Positions 9,018-17,900 of a stretch of DNA of 64,000 nt are shown one piece after another. A program made the translations under genes and the position numbers. Source of the stretch: Reinekea marina (lineage in GTDB: Bacteria > Pseudomonadota > Gammaproteobacteria > Pseudomonadales > Natronospirillaceae); assembly GCF_030409715.1 (NCBI RefSeq), contig NZ_JAUFQI010000001.1:1611001-1675000 (forward strand), given 5' to 3'. Numbering within the stretch: the stretch's first letter is position 1; every line of letters starts with the position of its first letter. Under the pieces are notes generated by a model. That model was not told the origin of the DNA. It did no database searches and worked only from the letters and a program-made list of their open reading frames with translations.

Positions 9018-9035
9018 ACGCAAATCGTAGTCATA

Positions 9036-9152
9036 TTAAGTTATTTCCGACGGTAGCTGGGAGCTAACATTTAGTCGCATTGAGGCTAGTATTCCAAGCG
9101 CAACGCACAAAGTTACAATGGCAATTGAGCCAATTAATTTAGGTAAGGTCAT
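9036..9152 (-). CDS. Small single-span membrane peptide (38 aa)
   Basis: A short frame too small for ordinary gene callers. From the ATG at 9152 it encodes MTLPKLIG, then a hydrophobic stretch of about 18 residues (SIAIVTLCVALGILAS), then a polar tail ending SEIT. The layout is that of a small inner-membrane protein with one span. An AAGGA-like ribosome site sits about six to eight bases upstream. It ends 18 bp before the start of the broken hydrolase and is on the same strand, so the two could be co-transcribed. No family recognised; it may be a chance frame. Confidence 0.4.
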   Translation of the reverse strand: MTLPKLIGSIAIVTLCVALGILASMRLNVSSQLPSEIT

Positions 9153-9314
9153 AATCCATTCCTTTGGAAGATTGGTAGATGATAATTTATTGGTTGAATA
9201 GGACCAATTAGATATGACTTGAACAGAAACAGCATTAACATTACATAACCCTTGAATAAGCGATGCATGTCGTGCATAAAGTCATCTGTTGGTGACTACG
9301 TTAAAGTTTAGAGA

Positions 9315-9425
9315 GTGTCCAGTTCAGTTCACGAGGCAGCGATGCAAAGCTCATTGGCGGTGGTGATTAGCCATAAATCTGCCAATGTTATTCAAACCGG
9401 TGCAGAAGATTATTTAAGCAATTGA
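9315..9425 (+). pseudogene. Short coding remnant before the 9.4-kb cassette
   Basis: An in-frame stretch from a GTG at 9315 (or ATG at 9342) to a TGA at 9423–9425 encodes 27–36 residues. It ends SHKSANVIQTGAEDYLSN, which has the look of a protein C-terminus rather than random translation. It stops 12 bp before the start of the next gene, which has its own ribosome site. It could be the residue of a larger gene (for example a toxin or structural protein tail) lost upstream. I recognise no family; the call rests on composition and spacing only. Confidence 0.25.
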
Positions 9426-9437
9426 TAGAGGGGTGAT

Positions 9438-10211
9438 ATGGAAAGCTTAGACACTATTTTTCCAGAAATGAAAGAAACAGAATGGAAAGCTTATCGTGAG
9501 GCTGGCTGGGAGTTGGCATTAACCAAAGGCAAGCTAAAGGCGGAATATAGGAAGAAAGAATTAACCTCAATTCGAAAGTACTTCTTTGAAGGAATACTTG
9601 AGGCTGAGATGCCGCTGACGACATATAGCATCACGATGTTGAAAATGTTTCCGATTCAGAATAAAAAGGGCTACGACTACTATTATTCTAATTTGAACTG
9701 GGATGAAAAATTACTTCTCGATGCAACATATGGGAGTTACCTTGACCAGTCTTCAAGCGGAATGACTGATCAAGATCAATTAGCTTATTGGGATTATCAT
9801 TTAGGTACTGAATTTCAGCCGATCGTTACTCGAACAACCCAAAAGGGCGATATAGCTCTTGAGTTAGATCCAAATCACTTATCGTTTAATATATTAGTAA
9901 ATTTGGACTCATATATGTCAAGAGATCTGTATTCTTTTGAACCTAAATGGGTTCTTAAGCTGGACTACCTATTTTCTATTTTTAAATATATGACTGCGAA
10001 TAATTGCAATGTATCGAATGATCTATTCGATTTCTATTCAGACCTAATTTCCGATGTATATAATAGGAAATTTGGTAAACGTTTAACTGAAGTTACAGAA
10101 TACCATATCCAGTTTTGCAATGAATTTGTCACTAAGGTAGAAACATTTGAACATATGCCAGGTCCGTTGCGAGAAGCATTGGATACTGTAAGAAAGGAAT
10201 CCAAACCATGA
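9438..10211 (+). CDS. Hypothetical protein (257 aa), first gene of a two-gene cassette
   Basis: Not recognised. A soluble protein rich in aromatic and acidic residues. The start is supported by GAGGGGTG seven bases upstream of the ATG. Visible features are a helical, charged N-terminus (residues 10–60), a central segment with YDYYYSNLNWDEKLLLDATYGSYLD, and a long helical region (residues 170–250). No signal peptide or membrane span. It overlaps the next gene by four bases (ATGA), so the two are translationally coupled. Base composition is more AT-rich than the adjoining operon. A toxin–immunity or other accessory pair is possible but unproved. Confidence 0.6.
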   Translation: MESLDTIFPEMKETEWKAYREAGWELALTKGKLKAEYRKKELTSIRKYFFEGILEAEMPLTTYSITMLKMFPIQNKKGYDYYYSNLNWDEKLLLDATYGSYLDQSSSGMTDQDQLAYWDYHLGTEFQPIVTRTTQKGDIALELDPNHLSFNILVNLDSYMSRDLYSFEPKWVLKLDYLFSIFKYMTANNCNVSNDLFDFYSDLISDVYNRKFGKRLTEVTEYHIQFCNEFVTKVETFEHMPGPLREALDTVRKESKP

Positions 10212-10576
10212 TGGAATCATGGGTGACTATATCAGTACAGTTTCCAGTAATTGACCAACCCAAATGGCAATCCTTAGTCGAAGGCTTATCAAGCAACGAA
10301 CATGGCGCCTATCTTGAAGAATATGCTGAGGCTTTTAGCGAGCATGCAGGGGAAATGGTTGGTTACGTGCTAGACGTATGGGAAGAGGAGCGAGGCGAAA
10401 TTAGTACCCGTTCTTCGGAAATATTCCCAGGTAGAGCTGATATTTGTATTGGCGGTTTTCGCACTGTAGAGCCTAGTATTCAGCCTATGATAAAGTTCTT
10501 AAAAGTCTGTGGCGCAACGGATGTGAAGCTACATGAAGAATACGACAGCAATGGCTTAAATGGACAGGCACTCTAA
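10208..10576 (+). CDS. Hypothetical protein (122 aa), second gene of the cassette
   Basis: Not recognised. An acidic, soluble 122-residue protein with start codon overlapping the stop of the preceding gene. The first part reads as a beta strand (SWVTISVQFPVIDQ) followed by a helix. The middle is acidic (EYAEAFSEHAGEMVGY… and VWEEERGE), and the end has a second strand and helix (TVEPSIQPMIKFLKVCGATDVKLHEEYDSNG). Small, acidic and coupled to a larger partner, it resembles immunity-type proteins in general character, but no motif supports a specific call. Confidence 0.55.
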   Translation: MMESWVTISVQFPVIDQPKWQSLVEGLSSNEHGAYLEEYAEAFSEHAGEMVGYVLDVWEEERGEISTRSSEIFPGRADICIGGFRTVEPSIQPMIKFLKVCGATDVKLHEEYDSNGLNGQAL

Positions 10577-10843
10577 GGGTTGACTTAAAATATAAACAGC
10601 GGCAAAGCATTCAACTTTCGCAACTGTTTTTGTTTGAGATGGTTTAATAAGTCACCCACTCTAAAACCCAGCATCGAGCAGGGCTTTTAGGAGGCACTCT
10701 TTGATACCCCAAATGCGTACAATTAAACCTAACCGATCTTAATGAACTGGCCATTACCTTAAAATTAGTTTCAAAATATTTTGCGTGCTGGAATCCGTTG
10801 TGAACAGCGACCCACCAATTATGACTTTAGTCACAATATTTCA
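10577..10843. other. Intergenic region upstream of the PspA/flotillin operon
   Basis: About 267 bp without a coding signal in any frame. It is AT-rich, with no convincing terminator for the cassette on its left. No RNA gene or repeat unit was recognised. Confidence 0.5.
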
Positions 10844-10888
10844 CCTTACATGTAATAAACGTTGACTCATTACAGGTAAGGCTATAAC
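10844..10888 (+). promoter_or_regulatory. Inverted repeat over a possible promoter of the PspA/flotillin operon
   Basis: Arms CCTTACATGTAAT (10844–10856) and ATTACAGGTAAGG (10869–10881) pair with one mismatch around a 12-base spacer. The spacer contains TTGACT (10862–10867), and TATAAC follows at 10883–10888, a possible -35/-10 pair with a short 15-base gap. The dyad is therefore placed like an operator. The first gene starts eight bases after TATAAC and has no clear ribosome site. Confidence 0.45.
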
Positions 10889-10896
10889 TTGGCTTT

Positions 10897-11532
10897 ATGA
10901 CAACAAAAACATCAGCTCATTATCAACGCGAATATCGCCGCCGCTTACGCGAGCAGGGGCTAGTAAAAAGGGAAGTGTGGGTATTGCCCGAGCACACTGC
11001 ACAGCTACTGGCTATCGAAAAACAGTTACGTGTTACTTCAGATGCGCCAATGAATATAACTGAGGTAACCATGAATCAACATCAACCTGTGTGGACCGCG
11101 CAGAGTTTATTCCAAGCTTTGCAAACGTCCGATCAAGTAAAAAATGCCAGCATTGAAATAGAGCTGGTTGATGGTGTTGAGCCTGTATTATTGTTGGTGA
11201 TGAAAGAATTTGGCGATTTGCCCTTATACCTTTCGGTGTGTGGTGAGCAAATAATAGTGGAATGTTTGCTGTGGCCTGTTAGTCGCGTATTAAACCCTGC
11301 CGCTTTCAATAGTGTTGTTCTTAAAACCCATAAATATTACCCGCTATCGACTATTTGCCTTGAAGCTACTGAAGGTTTTGGCGACTGTTATTTCATGTTT
11401 GGCGCGCTGAGTAGTGCCTCGGTTTTAAACAGTGTGCTTATTGAAATAGAAACATTAGCAAGCAACGTTATTCAAGCAACTGAAGCTTATAGCGAGTACC
11501 TATTTGATGCTTCTTCGAATGAGGGTGCATAA
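10897..11532 (+). CDS. DUF2170 (YjfI-like) protein, first gene of the PspA/flotillin operon
   Basis: A 211-residue protein. The N-terminal helix HYQREYRRRLREQGLVKREVWVLPEH is characteristic of the extended YjfI/DUF2170 proteins found next to PspA-like genes. From about residue 60 the DUF2170 domain follows: an SLFQALQTSDQVKNASIEIE start, alternating beta strands, and LPLYLSVCGEQIIVECLLWPVS. It is cytoplasmic. The stop codon is directly followed by the ATG of the PspA-like gene, so translation is coupled. In E. coli the counterpart pair is yjfI–yjfJ. Its biochemical role is not established; a regulator or partner of the PspA-like protein is the natural guess. Confidence 0.75.
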   Translation: MTTKTSAHYQREYRRRLREQGLVKREVWVLPEHTAQLLAIEKQLRVTSDAPMNITEVTMNQHQPVWTAQSLFQALQTSDQVKNASIEIELVDGVEPVLLLVMKEFGDLPLYLSVCGEQIIVECLLWPVSRVLNPAAFNSVVLKTHKYYPLSTICLEATEGFGDCYFMFGALSSASVLNSVLIEIETLASNVIQATEAYSEYLFDASSNEGA

Positions 11533-12216
11533 ATGAATATTTGGGCACAACTGGTTCGCGCATTAAAGGGCGATACAAACGAAGGGATAGAATCGCTGCT
11601 AGATACTCAAGCTATTAGTCTGTTAGATAAAGAAGTCAGAGTAGCCTCTGCAGAGCTTAAACAGTCTAGAGGCGCGTTAACGGAGCTCATGGCAAAGCGG
11701 GTGGTCGCAAACGAGCAGGTCGACTCAGTTGTTAAATTAATATCAGAACATGAGCAGTATGCGCTAAAAGCCCTCGAAAAAGGCGACGAAACATTGGCAT
11801 TAGAAGTGGCTGAAAAAATAGCCAGTTTGGAAGCCGATAAAGCGCAAGAAGTTGAAATTCGAGATGCCTACCAACATGCCATAAAAGACTTACAGCGCAT
11901 TATTAAGCAAGCTGAGCTGAATTTAAAAAGATTAAAACAGCAGATAGATACCATTAAAGCTATGGCAAGTGTACAACGAGCTCAGGCAACCGTTGCGGGC
12001 CAGCATTCTAGTGCAAAAACTCGCCTACAAACCGCACAAGATGCACTCGAACGTTTGAAAGAACGTCAGTCTATGAAAGCCGCACAGTTTGATGCTGTCG
12101 CCGAATCAGACCCTAGCACCCGCAAAAGTGCACTGATAGAGAAGTTAGAAGAAGCGGGAATCAAAACAGGCTCTAGTGGCGCTAATGAAGTATTAAACAG
12201 ATTAAAAAATAGGTAA
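11533..12216 (+). CDS. PspA/IM30 family protein (YjfJ-like)
   Basis: A 227-residue, almost wholly coiled-coil protein of the PspA/Vipp1 (bacterial ESCRT-III-like) family. The N-terminus MNIWAQLVRALKGDTNEGIESL matches the YjfJ branch rather than PspA proper. Long helices run from about residue 25 to 190, and the C-terminal helix (KSALIEKLEEAGI) is typical. These proteins form rods or rings on the inner membrane and protect or remodel it under stress. It starts immediately after the DUF2170 gene and is followed after nine bases by a YqiJ-like membrane protein gene. No PspF-type activator or pspBC is nearby, so this is not the classical psp operon. Confidence 0.85.
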   Translation: MNIWAQLVRALKGDTNEGIESLLDTQAISLLDKEVRVASAELKQSRGALTELMAKRVVANEQVDSVVKLISEHEQYALKALEKGDETLALEVAEKIASLEADKAQEVEIRDAYQHAIKDLQRIIKQAELNLKRLKQQIDTIKAMASVQRAQATVAGQHSSAKTRLQTAQDALERLKERQSMKAAQFDAVAESDPSTRKSALIEKLEEAGIKTGSSGANEVLNRLKNR

Positions 12217-12225
12217 GGAACCCCT

Positions 12226-12897
12226 ATGTTTGCCGTACTGTTTATGAAAGAAATGGACCCTTTCTACCAAAATATATCGTCTTTCCCTACGGTTATATTC
12301 ACTATTATCTTTGTTTTGATGCTTCTGTACTGGGTTATTGCTGTATTGGGCTTGGTTGATATTGGTTTCTTAGATTTTGGTTTGCCTGAAGTAGAAGGAA
12401 GCACTGAAACTGTCAATGTATTGGCTGGCCTATTTCTAAAGTTTGGTCTAAATGGCGTGCCAGTCACAGTTGTTTTGACCTTAGTCTCAATGTTTGGGTG
12501 GCTAATTAGTTATTATGCCGATCACTATTTACTAATGCCTTATACGTCGGGTGTTGTTGAGTTTCTGCTCGGCGGAGTGGTGCTTTTTGTATCTTTGCTA
12601 CTTTCTGCACTCATATCTGCACAAGTTATTAAGCCATTGAGAAAATTATTCAATGAAGCTACCACTACGAACAGCTCTAAAATACTTGGGCAAACGTTGG
12701 TTGTAAAAACGCTACGAGTTGATGCTGGTTTTGGCGAAGCGCATTTAAACGACGGTGGTGCTGGCCTTGTACTCAAGGTTCGCGCTAACGGAGAAGAAAA
12801 ATTCAAAAAGGGTGACCGAGTTGTCGCTTATGAATACCTAAAAGATAAAAATGTATACAGAGTTATCTCGGAAGACGAATTTCTTGGCAACTCATAA
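12226..12897 (+). CDS. YqiJ-like inner-membrane protein with OB-fold/NfeD-like tail
   Basis: A 223-residue membrane protein with hydrophobic spans at about residues 21–47, 76–98 and 109–133. A soluble C-terminal domain (about 150–220) contains ILGQTLVVKTLRVDAGFGEAHL and KKGDRVVAYEY, typical of the OB-fold tails of YqiJ/NfeD-type flotillin partners. The start is supported by AAGGA seven bases upstream. YqiJ and YqiK are neighbouring genes in E. coli, and here too the gene lies 29 bp ahead of a YqiK-like flotillin. Probable role: scaffold or anchor for the flotillin assembly. Confidence 0.8.
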   Translation: MFAVLFMKEMDPFYQNISSFPTVIFTIIFVLMLLYWVIAVLGLVDIGFLDFGLPEVEGSTETVNVLAGLFLKFGLNGVPVTVVLTLVSMFGWLISYYADHYLLMPYTSGVVEFLLGGVVLFVSLLLSALISAQVIKPLRKLFNEATTTNSSKILGQTLVVKTLRVDAGFGEAHLNDGGAGLVLKVRANGEEKFKKGDRVVAYEYLKDKNVYRVISEDEFLGNS

Positions 12898-12926
12898 ATA
12901 AGGATTATTAAAATGGAGAAACTTTT

Positions 12927-14825
12927 ATGGAATTAGCAAACTTAGCTCAAAATGCCCCTTGGGTTGTTATTGTAGGCGCGCTGTTTATAGGTATTGTTGG
13001 GCTGGCGGCGTTTTTTAAAGCGTTTTATGTCAAGGTAGAGCAAGGCGTGGCTTTGATTGTCAACGACCTGTCGGCGACGCCAAAGGTTAAGTTTACGGGT
13101 GGCTTTGTGATACCTGTCATCTACAAGAAAGAGTTAATGCGCATTTCATTGATCACCATGGAAGTAGATCGTCGTGGTAAAGATGGTCTAATTTGTGCCG
13201 ATAATATGCGTGCCGACATTACAGTAGCGTTTTATTTGCGGGTGAATGAAACGGCTGAAGATGTATTGAAAGTTGCGAAATCTATTGGTGCCGACCGCGC
13301 TTCCGATAAAACGTCGGTTAACTTACTGTTTAATGCTAAGTTTTCAGAAGCATTGAAAACAGTCGGTAAACAAATTGAATTTGTGAATCTTTTTGAAAAC
13401 CGACAAGAATTCCGAGAAAAAATTATTGAAGTAATTGGTGATGATCTAAATGGCTATGTGTTAGAAGATGTTGCTATTGACTATTTAGAGCAAACACCAA
13501 AGTCTTCGCTTGACCCATCTAATATTCTAGATGCCGAAGGTATCCGTAAAATTACCGAACTAACCGCAAGCCAAAACATTCAAACCAATAACTTCGAGCG
13601 TGACGAAGAACTGGCGATTAAGAAAAAGAATGTTGAAACCGTTGAAGCTATGCTAGAGCTAGAGCGGCAACAGTCTGATGCAGAAGCAAAACAAAAGCGT
13701 GAAATAGAAACCATCATTGCACGTGAAGAAGCAGAAACGAAAAAGGTACAAGAAGAAGAGCGCTTAAAAGCCGAGCAGTCGACTATTATTACAGACCAAG
13801 ACTTAGCGGTTCAAACTGAAAATCAAAAGCGCGAAATGGAAGTAGCTGAACAGAACCGACTGCGCGCCGTAGCCATTGAACAAGAAAAGGTAACACGAGC
13901 GCGAGATTTAGAAGTGGTTTCACGTGAGCGTGAAGTAGAACTGCAGCGTATTGAAGCAGAAAAAGCCATAGAAGTAGAAAAGAAAGAAATTGCCAATGTG
14001 ATACGCGAACGCGTTGCAGTTGATAAAACTGTGGCAATTGAAGAAGAGCGTATCAAGGAAGTTCGTGAAGTTTCAGAAGCCGATCGTGCCAAGCAAACTC
14101 AAGTACTTGCAGCTGAAGCGATTGCTGAAGAAGAGAAGGTTAAGCAAGTTAAAGCCGCTGAAGCAGAAGAACTCGCAGCGAAACATAAGGCGGTAGAAAT
14201 AACCGTACTCGCACAAGCCGATTTAGAAGCCGCAGCTAAAGAAGCCGATGGTAAGAAGAAGTTAGCTGAAGGTGTTCAGGCCGAGCAAGCCGCACCTGGT
14301 TTAGCTGAAGCCAAAGTGCAAGAAGCGAAAGCTATGTCACTTGAAAAAGAGGGCATCGCAGAAGCGAACGTTATTAAAGCCAAAGGCGATGCCGAAGCCG
14401 ATGCCTTACTGGGTACCGGTACAGCGGGTGCCGATGTGACTCGATTGCAGTTTAAAGCCGAAGCCGATGGCCTAGTTGATAAATTTGAAGCGATGAACTC
14501 AATGAGTGAGCAAGCACGTGACCACGAAGAGTTCCGCATGGGGCTTGAAACAGCCCTTAAAGAAGCCTTGGCCTCTATGGAAGCTGGCAAGGAAATCGCT
14601 AAAGAAAATGCTGAAGTATTGGCCGTTGCGCTGCAGAAAGCGAAGATCGATATTGTGGGCGGCGAAGATCATTTCTTTGATAATTTTGCTAAGTCACTCT
14701 CTATTGGTAAAGCGGTCGACGGCTTAGCTGGTAAGAGTAATGTGATTCAAGGGCTTGTCAGTAAAATGATGCAGCCAAATAATGCTCAATCGAGCTCCTC
14801 AACTAAAGAGAAATCTGAAGCCTAG
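12927..14825 (+). CDS. Flotillin (YqiK-like SPFH/band-7 protein)
   Basis: A 632-residue flotillin. One N-terminal membrane span (about residues 11–35) is followed by the SPFH/band-7 domain (about 36–210; includes RISLITMEVDRRGKDGLICADNM… spacing typical of YqiK). A very long Glu/Ala/Lys-rich coiled coil follows (about 220–480), then a C-terminal region with LGTGTAGADVTRLQFKAEA. Flotillins assemble into large membrane microdomain cages. The start has GGAG six bases upstream. It is fourth in the operon, between the YqiJ-like gene and the giant ATPase gene. A few overlapping frames on both strands inside the repetitive coiled-coil part are compositional shadows. Confidence 0.9.
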   Translation: MELANLAQNAPWVVIVGALFIGIVGLAAFFKAFYVKVEQGVALIVNDLSATPKVKFTGGFVIPVIYKKELMRISLITMEVDRRGKDGLICADNMRADITVAFYLRVNETAEDVLKVAKSIGADRASDKTSVNLLFNAKFSEALKTVGKQIEFVNLFENRQEFREKIIEVIGDDLNGYVLEDVAIDYLEQTPKSSLDPSNILDAEGIRKITELTASQNIQTNNFERDEELAIKKKNVETVEAMLELERQQSDAEAKQKREIETIIAREEAETKKVQEEERLKAEQSTIITDQDLAVQTENQKREMEVAEQNRLRAVAIEQEKVTRARDLEVVSREREVELQRIEAEKAIEVEKKEIANVIRERVAVDKTVAIEEERIKEVREVSEADRAKQTQVLAAEAIAEEEKVKQVKAAEAEELAAKHKAVEITVLAQADLEAAAKEADGKKKLAEGVQAEQAAPGLAEAKVQEAKAMSLEKEGIAEANVIKAKGDAEADALLGTGTAGADVTRLQFKAEADGLVDKFEAMNSMSEQARDHEEFRMGLETALKEALASMEAGKEIAKENAEVLAVALQKAKIDIVGGEDHFFDNFAKSLSIGKAVDGLAGKSNVIQGLVSKMMQPNNAQSSSSTKEKSEA

Positions 14826-14920
14826 TGCGTTTGGGGGGGAAACCCCCATTCGCTAACTACCAGGCTGTTTTACCTGCCTTGCCTCTGCCAAGTAAGCCAT
14901 AGAATTTTAAGGATAAAATA
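14826..14920 (+). other. Short gap with a G/C hairpin between flotillin and ATPase genes
   Basis: A GGGGG-gaaa-CCCCC hairpin at about 14833–14847 is not followed by a T-run, so it is more likely a processing or attenuation element than a full terminator. An AAGGA-type site precedes the ATPase start. Confidence 0.35.
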
Positions 14921-17900
14921 ATGACCGAACTAAACAACACGCAACTTAACGCTGCGGATCAAGCTGTTGACAGTGCTGTTGCCGAAGGGGGTGCCTATGA
15001 AGTCATCAGTAAACGTTTAGCAGAGCAAGGTAAGCAGCTGTTTGAACAGGCGCAAGAGCTGAATACTGCGCGTCTCGTAGAGTTTGGTAGTGCAGACATG
15101 GCCGTTATTGGCCGTACCCGTGTAAGAACAGAGCATAACTGCATTGCGCGAGACATTGTGCAAGTGGGTGAGCATCTTCTGTTTGGTTATAATGTTTTCA
15201 TTGGTTTAAAGAAAGAAACGAAAGTTGAAGATGTTTTCGCTTTATTTGATATAAAGCAAACAGAAAACGGCGTAGAGTTAAAAGCTGTAGAACACGAAAA
15301 CCATTTTCTTAAAGAAACCAGCTTTGTAAATGATTTTAGTGAGCTCTACCGATACTACAAAAACACCAAACTCATACAATTAGCCGTAAAAGACGGTAAG
15401 TTACTTGCGGCATTTCAAATTGGTGAAAAATTATCCGATGTTCGAGTGTTTCGTTGGTCTATATCTTCCGATGGTAAGGCGATTAAGTATATCGATAACC
15501 GTGGCGAACGAGATATACAGCCACCACCTGATTACGATTTTGAATGGATAGAGGCCACCCGTGACGATATTGTAAACGGTCGTCACCCCCATATTAGTAT
15601 TTTAGACACTGTATTTGTAGAAACGATTGGTGGTGACTTAACCGTTAAAATCGAAAACAATACCGACAATGGCTTAGGGATATACAGTGAGCCGGTAGAG
15701 GATGAAACCCAATCGTTAGACGATTGTAAAATCGCTTATGCGAGTGTAGGCAATCTCATTCTATTAAAAGTGTTACCTTATAAAGAAAGTGCAACACGCT
15801 ATTTGGTTTATAACAAACTCAACGAAGAAGTGATGCGCATTGACGCCATAGGGGAGTCTTGCGTACAGCTTCCTGAAGACCATGGTTTGATTTTTCCTGG
15901 TGGGTTGTATTTGCAAAACGGCGAGTATAAGCGCTTTGATGAAAACGTATCCGGTTTAAAATTCCAGCGTGCGATTCGTTCTCCGAATGGCGAAGATGTT
16001 CTCTACGCTTTTTATGAGCCGAATGAAGGTGTAGTCGGGTTATTTGGCTATAACCTGATTAATAAGCGATTGCAAAACCCAATCTTTTGTCACGGTTATG
16101 CATTAGCCGAAAGCGGACAGTTGGTGGTTTTTTCGGCCGTAAATGAAGCGACTCGCGTACACCCAATGCAAGTGTGGCAAACGCCCTATGTCAGTGCTGA
16201 ATTTGCCAGTGCCCAGCCGCAGAGCCAAACTTTTTACGGAAAAATTGGCAACGCAGAATTAGTTCGAGGTATATCAGATATTTACAGTATCTGCCGGAAT
16301 ATAGAAAGCCAGTCGGTGTCATCGCGCTTATATGAGGCACTGGCGAAAGCCTCTAAACGAGTATTTGATGATCACTACTGGCTAAGTTCACCTGAAACAG
16401 AAACACTTGCTCAGCTGCTCCAGCAAGTAGCCCATACCTCAGAGTTGGTAATTGATGAGTTTGAAAAAGTCCAATCGATACAGCAGCAATCTAAAGCGTC
16501 CATGCGCGAAGCCGAGCAAGACCAAAAAGATTTGCTTCAAAAAATACGTCCAGATTCCTGGCAAAGTGCCGAAGATTATGTGAATGCGCTCAGTCAATTG
16601 CGTCATCAGCGCGGACACCTGATAACCATTCGTGATTATCGATATATAGATATTGCTCGCCTCGATGCTCTAGATGAAGAGCTACAGCAAGTAAACGCAA
16701 GTCTATCGGAAAAAACCGTCGAATTTTTATCGAGTGAGCAAGCGCTAGACCCATACTTTGAAAAAATTACTATGCTAGACAGCTCGGTCGAAAATGCGGA
16801 AACCATTGCCGAGCTAACCCCCATAATTGAAGACATTGAATCAACAGTCGCCGGTTTAGATTTGCTCACCGAGTTAATGAATACTCTGAAAGTAGCCGAC
16901 GCAACGGTACGTACCCAAATCATTGATGCTATATCAAATGTCTATTCAAAGCTAAATCAGAGTAAAGCGAATGCGAACCATAAGAAGAAAGGGCTGGGTT
17001 CTTCAGAGGCCATTGCTCAGTTTGGTGCTCAGTTTAAATTGTTTTCGCAGAGTATTGTAAATGCTTTGGGGCTAGCAACGTCACCCGAAAAATGTGACGA
17101 GCAACTTTCTAGATTATTAGTTCAGCTAGAGGAGCTGGAAAGCCAGTTTTCAGAGTACGATCAGTTTCTGAGCGACATTATGGATAAACGCGAAGAAATC
17201 TATGAATCGTTTGAAGGTCACAAACAACAGCTACTTGATGCGCAACAACGTAAAGCACAAAGCCTAACCGATGCCGCTGGACGCATGCTGACCTCAATTG
17301 AAAAGCGCTCGCTCAAGTTTACCAGTGATGATGAGCTTAATACCTATTTCGCAACTGACGCCTTAGTCATGAAAATACGTGATCTGGTGCAAAGTTTGCG
17401 AGAGTTAGACGCCGCAGTAAAAGCGGACGATATTGAATCACGTGCTAAGTCTATCAAAGAGCAGGCATTACGTTCGCTGCGCGATAAAACCGATATCTTT
17501 GAAGAGGGCGGTAATGTAATTAAGCTGGGTCCTCGCCATAAGTTCTCAGTAAACACACAAGAGTTAGATTTAACCATTATTCCTCGCGATGGTGATTTAA
17601 ACATTCATTTAACCGGTACAGATTTTTTTGAGCCGATCAATAGTGAAAAGCTCCACGATCTAAAAGACTATTGGAATTTATCGATAGAATCTGAAACCAA
17701 TGATATATACCGAGCTGAGTATTTAGCCTCCATAGTACTGGCTGCATGTGAGCAAGGTAGAAAAGGGCTAACCTCTAAAACGCTGAGAACGGCGATAAAA
17801 AACGAAGATGAGCTGATTACCATTGTAAAAAATATAGCCAGCCCTCGTTACAAAGAAGGCTACCAAAAAGGTGTTCATGATTTTGATGCCGCAAAAATAT

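Noticed and set aside
13789..14590. Several antisense and alternate frames within the flotillin gene
   Set aside because: Low-complexity Glu/Ala/Lys codons in the coiled coil keep other frames open; their translations are Ser/Thr/Arg-rich shadows without family features.
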